From assembly GCA_024275695.1 (NCBI GenBank), contig JAJRYP010000080.1, positions 1 through 12,107 of the forward strand: a stretch of 12,107 nucleotides of DNA, read 5' to 3'. Both the position numbers and the translations under genes were made by a program. Under the pieces are notes generated by a model, which had not been told where the DNA came from, did no database searches, and saw only the letters and a program-made list of their open reading frames with translations. Shown piece after piece: positions 1 through 7,150 of the stretch (positions are counted from its first letter, which is position 1; each line of letters starts with the position of its first letter). Source of the DNA: Patescibacteria group bacterium (GTDB lineage Bacteria > Patescibacteriota > Gracilibacteria > UBA1369 > PNNO01).

Positions 1-1245
1 AAACTGCTTGAAATTCAAAAAAAACATCCTTTCAACATAATCCTCGCACATTTTAATCACAAATTACGTGGCAGAGAAAGCGAAAGAGATGAAAAATTCA
101 GCAAAAATACAGCAAAAAAGCTAAAAACTCCATTTGAAACCGGAAGTTCGAATATCAAAGAAGTTGCAAAAAAAAATTCATTAAATCTTGAAGAAGCGGC
201 GCGTAAAAAGAGATATTTGTTTCTTGAAAAAATCAGAAAAAGACATAAAGCGCACTTGATCCTTACGGCGCATCATTTAAACGACAATATTGAAACTTTT
301 TTGATTAATTTTCTTCGAGGAGCCGGGATTAAAGGATTAAAAAGCATGCAAATAAGAAATAATAGACTTTTAAGACCTCTTTTATACACAACAAAAGATG
401 AAATTCTTAAATTTTTAAAGAAAAAAAAGATTACTTATCAGACTGATAGCACCAATAAAAATACAAAATTCACGCGAAACAATATTCGTTTGAATATTAT
501 TCCGGAGCTTTTTAAAATTCAGCCTAAACTTGATAGTGTTTTTACGAGAAATTGGGAACAAATCACCGAACTTTTTGAATTTTTCAATAAATTTAGTGAA
601 GACTGGATCGAAAAAAATAAAATCGATGATTTTACTTTTCCTACAAGCAAATTGCGTAAAGTACATCCGGTACTTCAAAAAAACATCCTGCAAAAATGGT
701 ACGAAAATTTGTATGGAGACACTCGAGGGTTAACATCCGCGCAAATTAATCGCGCGCAAGATACCGTTAATAATAAAGGAACAGGGAAAAAGACCCCTTT
801 CGGCAAATATTTTGTGATTACAACAACTTCAAACCACATCAAATGCATTGCAAAAATTAAAAAAAATAAAATTTTGCGAAAAAAAATTAAAATTCCGGGA
901 ACCACCGGTTATAAATATGGAAAAATTAAAACATATCTAGTAACAAACCAACAAAATTTGAAAAACGCTATTTTCCTCGATTATGAAAAAATTTCAAAGC
1001 CGCTTTATGTAAGATCAAAAAAAGACGGTGACAATTTTAGACCTCTTGGAATGAAAGGAACTAAGAAACTACAAGATTTTTTTGTTGATAAAAAGATTCC
1101 TTCATATAAAAGGATGACTATTCCAATTATTGTTGACTCAAAAGATAATGTTTTAGCTATTGATAAAAATATCATCGCACATCCATATCGAATTACTAAA
1201 AATTCCAGAAAAATTTTAAAAATTTTAATAGATCAAGGCCGTTAA
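1..1245 (+). CDS. tilS: tRNA(Ile)-lysidine synthetase TilS, 5'-truncated by the window edge
   Basis: TilS uses ATP and lysine to convert cytidine 34 of the CAU-anticodon tRNA-Ile to lysidine, so that the tRNA reads AUA as isoleucine. The frame is open from base 1, and 414 residues are visible. The N-terminal PP-loop motif (SGGxDS) lies upstream of the window. Visible family landmarks are HFNHKLRG at residues 17-24, LNLEEAARKKRY near 62-71, TAHHLND near 89-95 with LRGAGIKGL following, and the C-terminal domain signature DNFRPLGMKGTKKLQDFF in the last quarter. A TTG at 217 could be taken as a start, but the conserved HFNHKLRG block lies upstream of it in the same frame, so the gene clearly begins before the window. 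It contains three Trp residues, unlike the trp genes downstream. Family assignment is firm; the true start is unseen. Confidence 0.95.
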   Translation, partial: KLLEIQKKHPFNIILAHFNHKLRGRESERDEKFSKNTAKKLKTPFETGSSNIKEVAKKNSLNLEEAARKKRYLFLEKIRKRHKAHLILTAHHLNDNIETFLINFLRGAGIKGLKSMQIRNNRLLRPLLYTTKDEILKFLKKKKITYQTDSTNKNTKFTRNNIRLNIIPELFKIQPKLDSVFTRNWEQITELFEFFNKFSEDWIEKNKIDDFTFPTSKLRKVHPVLQKNILQKWYENLYGDTRGLTSAQINRAQDTVNNKGTGKKTPFGKYFVITTTSNHIKCIAKIKKNKILRKKIKIPGTTGYKYGKIKTYLVTNQQNLKNAIFLDYEKISKPLYVRSKKDGDNFRPLGMKGTKKLQDFFVDKKIPSYKRMTIPIIVDSKDNVLAIDKNIIAHPYRITKNSRKILKILIDQGR

Positions 1246-1278
1246 TTGGAAAATTTAATCTAATGTAACCTGGTTCCC

Positions 1279-1306
1279 TTGAAAATAAGATAAAAACAAG
1301 TACACT
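1279..1306 (+). promoter_or_regulatory. Possible sigma70-type promoter for ftsH-hsp20
   Basis: TTGAAA (1279-1284), a 16-bp gap, then TACACT (1301-1306), 39 bp before the ftsH ATG. The -10 hexamer is only a fair match. A second TATACT at 1327-1332 lacks a good -35. The 100-bp gap after tilS makes a promoter here plausible, but the exact hexamers are uncertain. Confidence 0.4.
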
Positions 1307-1314
1307 ATATAGTG
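1303..1314. promoter_or_regulatory. Perfect 12-bp palindrome overlapping the putative ftsH promoter
   Basis: CACTATATAGTG is a perfect dyad that covers the proposed -10 region upstream of ftsH-hsp20. Its position is that of an operator for a dimeric repressor. It does not match the CIRCE element or another operator I recognise. It could also be chance in AT-rich DNA. Confidence 0.3.
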
Positions 1315-1345
1315 CTCTTGAACTTCTATACTATTAACTTTCATA

Positions 1346-3214
1346 ATGGATTCGAAAATTAAATTACCCAAAAATAAACCCAAAAGCAGCCTTTTTTATC
1401 TTATTATTGTTGCACTGATAATTACCGCCGGAATCTTGATATTAAATCCCGACAGCAATACTTCAAAAAAGATCAGCATAAATACTTTTATTGAACAAGT
1501 AAAAAATGAAGAAGTTAAATCGATCGAAGTTAAAAACGATCGAATAGATATAACACTTGTTGATAACACTAAAGAATATGCTTTTAAAGAACCGGAAGAC
1601 ACGCTTCGTGAAATTTTGGCCGAGATTCCCGAGGAGATTAGAACCGGTATCGAAACGGAAATCATTTACACGGAAGGAGAAGCTTTTTGGATGAACCTCT
1701 TATTTAGTATTGTACCGTTCCTTCTAATTATCGGATTCTTTGTATTTATGATGAAACAAGCGCAGAGCAGTAATAACCAAGCGATGTCGTTCGGAAAAAG
1801 CAAAGCGAGATTAAGCGATAAACAGCGAAATAAAACAACTTTTAAAGATGTTGCCGGTGCGAAAGAAGCAAAAGAAGAACTTATCGAAATCGTTGATTTC
1901 TTAAAAGACCCGACAAAATACACAAAAATGGGAGCTAAAATTCCCAAAGGTGTAATTCTTGTGGGCGCTCCGGGAACCGGCAAAACTTTGCTTGCTCGTG
2001 CGGTATCCGGAGAAGCAAATGTGCCGTTCTTTAATATTTCCGGTTCGGAATTCGTGGAAATGTTTGTAGGCGTAGGTGCGAGTCGTGTAAGAGATTTGTT
2101 TAAAAAGGCAAAAAGAAACGCACCTTGTATCGTGTTTATTGATGAAATTGATGCCGTTGGAAGACAAAGAGGTGCCGGACTTGGAGGAGGTCATGATGAA
2201 CGTGAACAAACTTTAAATCAAATTCTTACCGAAATGGACGGATTTGAAAAAGATACCAATGTAATTGTAATGGCGGCAACAAACAGACCGGATGTCCTTG
2301 ATCCGGCTCTTTTGAGACCGGGTCGTTTTGACAGAAGAATTGTTGTGGATATGCCCGACATTAAAGATCGTGAAGGAATTCTAAAAGTTCACGCTCGCGG
2401 AAAACCAATCGCAAAAAATGTTGATTTTACCTTAATTGCGCGACATACACCCGGATTTTCCGGAGCCGATCTTGAAAACCTTATCAATGAAGCCGCAATT
2501 TTGGCCGCTCGTCAAAATAAAAAAACCATTTCTGTAAATGACCTTCAGGAATCAATCGAAAAAGTGGCACTCGGGCCGGCAATAAAATCAATTGTGTTAA
2601 CAAAAGAAGAAAAACAAATCGTTGCCTACCACGAGGTTGGACACGCGCTTGTTGGACACATGCTTCCGTATTGTGATCCGGTACATAAAGTAACGGTTAT
2701 TTCCAGAGGACACGCCCTCGGTGTAACATGGTCTCTACCTGAACAGGACAATAAACTTGATTCAAGAAGCAAACTCGAACAACAGCTGGCAATGGCTCTC
2801 GGTGGGTACGTAACCGAAGAAATAGTATTCGGCGAAATGACAAACGGAGCTTCAAGCGATCTTAAGAAAGCAACCGAAATAGCAAGACGTATGGTAACAA
2901 GATTTGGAATGAGCGATCTTGGTCCAATTATTTACGGAGATCAAAATCAAGAAGTATTCCTTGGCCGTGATTTCGGACATGTAAAAAATTACTCCGAAGA
3001 AATCGCCGCGAAAATTGATGAAGAAATTAAGAAAATTGTCAATAAAGGATATGAAACCGCTAAAGAAATTATTTCCAAAAATCGTAAATTACTTGATGAA
3101 ATAGCTGCGGAACTTATTAAAAAAGAAACTCTTACCGGCAAAGAATTTTCCACCTTTTTTAAAGGAATAAAAGTTCCGAAGAAAATTTCTTTTGCCGCAA
3201 TATCCAAAAAATAG
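1346..3214 (+). CDS. ftsH: ATP-dependent zinc metalloprotease FtsH
   Basis: Membrane-anchored AAA+ protease that degrades misassembled membrane proteins and selected cytosolic regulators. The 622 residues follow the family layout: TM segment about 15-33, external domain about 34-115, TM segment about 116-135, then the AAA+ domain. Motifs seen are Walker A GAPGTGKT at 207-214, pore motif MFVG at 239-242, Walker B VFIDEI at 263-268, and the second region of homology around 311-330 ending in RPGRFDR. The peptidase has HEVGH at 429-433 with the expected third zinc ligand Asp near 505 (SSDL). Length is typical. The ATG at 1346 lies just before the basic stretch leading into TM1 and has no Shine-Dalgarno sequence. 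hsp20 follows after 11 bp, so the two are probably cotranscribed as a protein-quality-control pair. Confidence 0.97.
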   Translation: MDSKIKLPKNKPKSSLFYLIIVALIITAGILILNPDSNTSKKISINTFIEQVKNEEVKSIEVKNDRIDITLVDNTKEYAFKEPEDTLREILAEIPEEIRTGIETEIIYTEGEAFWMNLLFSIVPFLLIIGFFVFMMKQAQSSNNQAMSFGKSKARLSDKQRNKTTFKDVAGAKEAKEELIEIVDFLKDPTKYTKMGAKIPKGVILVGAPGTGKTLLARAVSGEANVPFFNISGSEFVEMFVGVGASRVRDLFKKAKRNAPCIVFIDEIDAVGRQRGAGLGGGHDEREQTLNQILTEMDGFEKDTNVIVMAATNRPDVLDPALLRPGRFDRRIVVDMPDIKDREGILKVHARGKPIAKNVDFTLIARHTPGFSGADLENLINEAAILAARQNKKTISVNDLQESIEKVALGPAIKSIVLTKEEKQIVAYHEVGHALVGHMLPYCDPVHKVTVISRGHALGVTWSLPEQDNKLDSRSKLEQQLAMALGGYVTEEIVFGEMTNGASSDLKKATEIARRMVTRFGMSDLGPIIYGDQNQEVFLGRDFGHVKNYSEEIAAKIDEEIKKIVNKGYETAKEIISKNRKLLDEIAAELIKKETLTGKEFSTFFKGIKVPKKISFAAISKK

Positions 3215-3225
3215 CCACAATTTAT

Positions 3226-3618
3226 ATGAAGAAAAAATCTCCAAAAGTCATTTCACAAGATCAGTATGATTCGGATACCGTTGAAGGACAATTGGCGCTG
3301 GACGTATATCAAACAAAAGATAACATTGTGATACTTGCACCAATTGCCGGCGTAACTCTCGATGATATGTCGGTAACTGTCAGTGATGACGTATTGACTA
3401 TAAAAGGTAAAAGGGAGCTTTATGCGGAAATTCCGGAGGAAGATTATTTTACGCAAGAATGTTTCTGGGGAGATTTTTCAAGATCAATAGTCCTGCCGGC
3501 ATCGGTCGACACAAATAAAATAGGAGCATCGTTTAAAAACGGCGTGCTAACAATCAAAATTCCGAAGATCGAAAAAGTACGCTCAAAAGTAATTCGCATA
3601 GTCGCGAAGAAAAACTGA
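3226..3618 (+). CDS. Small heat shock protein, Hsp20/alpha-crystallin family
   Basis: ATP-independent holdase chaperone that binds unfolding proteins as oligomers. The 130-residue protein has a short N-terminal arm (about 1-22) and one alpha-crystallin domain (about 23-115) ending in the signature FKNGVLTIKIPK near 104-115. The C-terminal tail is short and lysine-rich; the IxI-type oligomerisation motif may be VIRIV near 122-126. It starts 11 bp after ftsH with no visible Shine-Dalgarno sequence, and the pairing with ftsH fits a stress or quality-control operon. It ends with TGA, which argues for TGA as a stop in this genome. Confidence 0.92.
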   Translation: MKKKSPKVISQDQYDSDTVEGQLALDVYQTKDNIVILAPIAGVTLDDMSVTVSDDVLTIKGKRELYAEIPEEDYFTQECFWGDFSRSIVLPASVDTNKIGASFKNGVLTIKIPKIEKVRSKVIRIVAKKN

Positions 3619-3650
3619 GCAACCTTGGAAATTTTTTAAAAAATTTATTA

Positions 3651-4529
3651 ATGACGCAAAAAATTCGTAAAGCAGTTTTTCCGGCGGCCGGATACGGAAC
3701 CAGATTTCTGCCTGCGACAAAAGCTCAACCAAAAGAAATGCTTCCGATTGTAGATAAACCGGTTATACAATATTTGGTTGAAGAAGCGGTCGCTTCGGGA
3801 ATTGAAGCAATTGTCATAGTAACAGGTAGAAGCAAACGGGCAATTGAAGATCATTTTGATTATTCTTTTGAGCTTGAACATATATTGGCGGAAAAGAATA
3901 AAAAAGATCTACTCGAAGAAGTTCGCAAAGTTTCCAACTTGGCAAAATTCATATATGTACGACAACCAATGCCTCTTGGAGACGGACATGCAATCCTGTG
4001 CGCCCGTGAAGTTATCGGTAACGAACCGTTCGCGATTCTTTTCGGTGACGAAATTGTTGACAATGAAGTTCCGGCTTTAAAACAATTAATAGATGTATAC
4101 GAACAAAAAGAAAACAGTGTTATTGGTCTAAGTCGGGTTCCGGAATCGAAAATACAAAATTATGGAGTAATTAAATCATCTAATTCCAATTCCAATGAGG
4201 ATACGTATCAAGTTGAAGATCTTGTTGAAAAACCAAAACCGAAAGAAGCACCCTCGAATTTAGCCATAACGGGAAAATACGTTGTTACGCCTGAAATTTT
4301 TGACGCAATTCAAAACGCAAATCCTTCAAAAGATGGAGAAATGCGTTTAATCGACGGATTTAGAGAGCTTATCAAGACACAACCGATTTATGGTAAAGTT
4401 ATTGAAGGAAAACGATATGACACAGGTCATAAATTTGGGTTTATTGAAGCGACAATTGATTTTGCTTTAAAAAGGAAGGATCTTTCGGGCCCTTTAAAAG
4501 ACTATTTAAGGACTCTTGATTTAGAATAG
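3651..4529 (+). CDS. galU: UTP--glucose-1-phosphate uridylyltransferase GalU
   Basis: Makes UDP-glucose from UTP and glucose 1-phosphate, feeding cell-envelope and exopolysaccharide sugars. It has 292 residues, typical of bacterial GalU. The nucleotide-binding signature AAGYGTRFLPATKAQPKEML begins near residue 12 and continues PIVDKP. The nucleotidyltransferase core continues with LGDGHAI near 109-115 and a metal-binding region FGDEIV near 130-135, where FGDD would be more usual. VEKPKP and the GKYVVTPEIF block follow. The start lies 32 bp after hsp20, behind an AT-only stretch, and has no Shine-Dalgarno sequence. It is probably read through from ftsH-hsp20, since I see no convincing promoter of its own. 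Confidence 0.95.
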   Translation: MTQKIRKAVFPAAGYGTRFLPATKAQPKEMLPIVDKPVIQYLVEEAVASGIEAIVIVTGRSKRAIEDHFDYSFELEHILAEKNKKDLLEEVRKVSNLAKFIYVRQPMPLGDGHAILCAREVIGNEPFAILFGDEIVDNEVPALKQLIDVYEQKENSVIGLSRVPESKIQNYGVIKSSNSNSNEDTYQVEDLVEKPKPKEAPSNLAITGKYVVTPEIFDAIQNANPSKDGEMRLIDGFRELIKTQPIYGKVIEGKRYDTGHKFGFIEATIDFALKRKDLSGPLKDYLRTLDLE

Positions 4530-4544
4530 GAAATCGAGTATAAT
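4516..4544 (+). promoter_or_regulatory. Sigma70-type promoter for the TPR gene, inside the end of galU
   Basis: TTGATT (4516-4521), a 17-bp gap, then a perfect TATAAT (4539-4544). The -35 lies in the last codons of galU. Transcription would begin near 4551, giving an A-rich leader of about 24 nt without a Shine-Dalgarno sequence before the ATG at 4575. Confidence 0.7.
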
Positions 4545-4574
4545 GTCCTGATACAAAAAATAAAAACAAAAAAT

Positions 4575-5177
4575 ATGTCTGAAGATAAAAACTTTCTTTT
4601 TAAGGAAGCCGAACAACTTAAAATGGCCGGAAACCATACAGAAGCCATTTCCGTTTGCGAAAAAATTCTTATGGATGACCTTGAATGTACCGAGGCATAT
4701 GAAGAAATCGGAGACAATTATTTGAGCTTAAGAGAATATGACAAAGCAAAAAAAGCACTCGAAAAAGCAATTAAAGTAAATTCAAGAAGCGCAAACGCGA
4801 ATTATTTACTTGGATTCTTGTATTCGGCAATCGGAGACTTTGGAAAATCAATCAAATATTTGGAACTTGCGGATAATTACGAATCAAATCATCCTGAAAT
4901 CCTACGATGCTTAGGTTGGTCCATTTATCATGAAGGACAAAAACAAAGAGGAATTGTTTTGTTGGAAAGAGCGGTTACATTAAGCCCGCAAGATCCGTTA
5001 ATTTTAAGTGATCTGGGAGTTTGTTATTTAAATAATAAAAAATTCGATAAATCGGCACAACTGTTCAAGAAGATTCTTAAAATCGAACCTGATAACGAAA
5101 AGGCGAAAGAATGTCTGAACGCGGTTAAGTTCTTTCAACACGAATACAAGAAGCTTAAGAAGGAAGAGAAGAATTAA
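4575..5177 (+). CDS. Tetratricopeptide-repeat protein
   Basis: A 200-residue soluble protein built almost entirely of about five TPR units of 34 residues, roughly 6-39, 40-73, 74-107, 108-141 and 142-175. Each shows the small/aromatic pattern, for example AYEEIGDNYLSLREYDKAKK and ILSDLGVCYLNNKKFDKSAQ. A Lys/Glu-rich tail follows. There is no signal peptide, membrane segment or catalytic domain, so it is likely a protein-protein interaction scaffold; the partner cannot be read from sequence. It has its own promoter in the end of galU. Its last 23 bp overlap the 3' end of trpA on the other strand. The name of the gene is not recognised. Confidence 0.88.
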   Translation: MSEDKNFLFKEAEQLKMAGNHTEAISVCEKILMDDLECTEAYEEIGDNYLSLREYDKAKKALEKAIKVNSRSANANYLLGFLYSAIGDFGKSIKYLELADNYESNHPEILRCLGWSIYHEGQKQRGIVLLERAVTLSPQDPLILSDLGVCYLNNKKFDKSAQLFKKILKIEPDNEKAKECLNAVKFFQHEYKKLKKEEKN

Positions 5178-5907
5178 CCTTCCGAATAAACTTCTCAACT
5201 TCGTGAAGTTTATTATTTTCTGCTTTATTATAAATATTTATAATTTTGCTTCCGATTACAACTATGTCCGCATGCTTGGAAGCCGCTTTTATATGAGCTT
5301 TCTTAGAAATTCCAAAACCAAGCGCCAAAGGTTTCTTAATAAACCTTCTTACAAGTTTTAAATATTTTTCTAAATCGGGATTTAATATATCTTTTTCACC
5401 TGTAATTCCATATCTTGAAACACAATAAACAAAACCGGATGCAACTCTGGCAATTTTTTTGAGTCTCCTTATTGGAGTAATTGGAGAAATTACCTGAATT
5501 GCGTGTAGTTTATATTTTTTACAAAGTTTTATATAATTTTCATAAGATTCTTCATCAATTGGAATATCCGGAATAATTAATCCGTAACATTCAGCTCTAC
5601 TTGCCGCCTTTATAAATTTTTCAAGCCCGTATTTATAAACAATATTAAAATAAGTCATAAAAAGCAGAGGAATTTTTATTTCTTTCTTTAATTCTTTCAT
5701 TAATTTCAAACAATCATCTGCATTGATTTTATTTTTCAGCGATTTGATATTTGCATCCAAAATTGTTTTTCCATCCGCAACGGGATCTGAAAAGGGAATC
5801 TGAATTTCTATAAATTTAACTCCGTTTTTCACCATTATCTTAACAAGTTTCTTTGATTCGTTTAAAGATGGATATCCTGCGACTATATGTGTCATTAAAT
5901 TAGCCAT
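5155..5907 (-). CDS. trpA: Tryptophan synthase alpha chain TrpA
   Basis: Cleaves indole-3-glycerol phosphate to indole and glyceraldehyde 3-phosphate; indole passes to TrpB in the alpha2-beta2 complex. The 250-residue TIM barrel keeps the catalytic pair: Glu in FIEIQIPFSDP and Asp in ADGKT, with phosphate-site regions SRYGITG and LGFGIS. Deviations are Q where Gly is usual (ELG to EIQ) and K after ADG where Pro is usual. It starts at MANLMTHIVAGYP, which aligns with the first beta strand, so the usual N-terminal helix of about 15 residues is missing. A stop lies two codons upstream in frame, so no longer start exists. The ATG overlaps the trpB stop by 8 nt (ATGGCTAA). It is the last gene of the operon and contains no Trp. 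Confidence 0.95.
   Translation of the reverse strand: MANLMTHIVAGYPSLNESKKLVKIMVKNGVKFIEIQIPFSDPVADGKTILDANIKSLKNKINADDCLKLMKELKKEIKIPLLFMTYFNIVYKYGLEKFIKAASRAECYGLIIPDIPIDEESYENYIKLCKKYKLHAIQVISPITPIRRLKKIARVASGFVYCVSRYGITGEKDILNPDLEKYLKLVRRFIKKPLALGFGISKKAHIKAASKHADIVVIGSKIINIYNKAENNKLHEVEKFIRKVNSSLPS
5185..5220 (+). terminator. Probable intrinsic terminator of the TPR gene, embedded antisense in trpA
   Basis: A perfect 10-bp inverted repeat, AATAAACTTC (5185-5194) and GAAGTTTATT (5205-5214), with a 10-nt loop, starts 8 bp after the TPR stop codon and is followed by the T-rich run ATTTTC. On the - strand it has no U-tract, so it points to + strand termination. The stem is AT-rich and the T-run is interrupted, so strength is uncertain. 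Confidence 0.5.
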
Positions 5908-7150
5908 TCTTTACGAAGTTAGATAAATATTTTTGAAAATTTTCTTTATCAAATTTATTTGCAGTAATAAAAAGATCTTTATCCCCTCTTCCCGAACAAT
6001 TCACAACAATGATTTTGTTCTTTGATAATTTTGGAGCAATCTCAATTACTCTTGAAATTGCATGGCAACTTTCAAGTGCTGCAAAAATCCCTTCATTTTG
6101 CGCCAATATTTCATATGCCTTAAGCACATTTTTATCCAAAGCATAATCCGTTTGAATTCTTCCGATATCTTTTAAATAAGAAATTTGCGGACCTATCCCG
6201 GAATAATCAAGACCTGCGGAAATACTGTATGTATCCAATATTTGCCCGTTTTCATCCTGAAGAAAAATTGATTTAAATCCCTCAACAACTCCTTTTGATC
6301 CTGTTTCAAAACGCGCCGCATGTGTGCATTTATTATTTTCTTTTTTAATTCCTTTACCGCCCGCTTCAACGCCAATCATTTTTACATTTTTATCATCTAA
6401 AAATTCATAAAAAAGTCCGATTGCATTACTCCCTCCACCCATACACGCCACTAAATAATCGGGAAGCCTTCTTTCTTCTTTTTTTAATTGTTTTTTAACT
6501 TCCTTCCCAACAATGCTCTGGAAATATGTATTCATAACCGGATAAGGATGTGGTCCGCAAATAGTTCCAAGCAAATAATGAGTATCCTTTGGATTCGCAA
6601 GCAAGTCGCGCAGGGCTTCGTTAATCGCATCTCGTAAAATTCTTCCTCCGGTTTTAACAGGTATAACTTCCGCACCAAGTCTTTCCATATAAAAAACATT
6701 TGGCCTTTGCCTATAATAATCTTTTTCCCCCATATACACTATGCACTTAAGCCCAAGTAGTGCTGCAATTGTTGCCGTAGCAAGCCCGTGCTGACCTGCT
6801 CCGGTTTCCGCAATGATCCTTTTTTTCCCCATTTTCTTTGCAAGTAATCCCTGCCCCAAACAATGATTAATTTTATGTGCTCCGGTATGGTTAAGTCCCT
6901 CATTTTTTAAATAAATTTTTGCGCCACCTAACTTTTTCGTTAAATTTTTACAAAAATACAATGGCGTTGGTCTTCCGGAATAATTATTATAAAGATTTCG
7001 GAGTTCTTTTAGAAAATTTTTATCATTTTTTGACTCGTAAAACGCTTTTTCAAGTTCCTCCATTACGGGAATTAGCATTTCCGGGATATACCTTCCGCCG
7101 TATTCTCCAAAATGTCCGCTTTTATTTAGCAGATAACTTTTTAACGACAT
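5900..7150 (-). CDS. trpB: Tryptophan synthase beta chain TrpB
   Basis: PLP enzyme that condenses indole with serine to give tryptophan. With the ATG at 7150 it has 416 residues. The N-terminus GHFGEYGGRYIPE is the normal TrpB start, so the further upstream non-ATG start is not used. The PLP lysine is in HTGAHKIN (K93), the catalytic Glu in AETGAGQHG (E115), the phosphate-binding loop is GGGSNA at 238-243, and GRGDKD lies near the C-terminus. These are features of the standard TrpB1 type that partners TrpA. Its start lies 29 bp inside the end of the trpDCF gene, and its stop overlaps trpA by 8 nt, so translation of the three is probably coupled. It contains no Trp residue. Confidence 0.97.
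   Translation of the reverse strand: MSLKSYLLNKSGHFGEYGGRYIPEMLIPVMEELEKAFYESKNDKNFLKELRNLYNNYSGRPTPLYFCKNLTKKLGGAKIYLKNEGLNHTGAHKINHCLGQGLLAKKMGKKRIIAETGAGQHGLATATIAALLGLKCIVYMGEKDYYRQRPNVFYMERLGAEVIPVKTGGRILRDAINEALRDLLANPKDTHYLLGTICGPHPYPVMNTYFQSIVGKEVKKQLKKEERRLPDYLVACMGGGSNAIGLFYEFLDDKNVKMIGVEAGGKGIKKENNKCTHAARFETGSKGVVEGFKSIFLQDENGQILDTYSISAGLDYSGIGPQISYLKDIGRIQTDYALDKNVLKAYEILAQNEGIFAALESCHAISRVIEIAPKLSKNKIIVVNCSGRGDKDLFITANKFDKENFQKYLSNFVKNG

Noticed and set aside
3629..3646. 18-bp perfect AT-only palindrome upstream of galU
   Set aside because: It consists only of A and T runs, would form a weak hairpin, and is easily explained by base composition; neither a terminator nor an operator can be supported.
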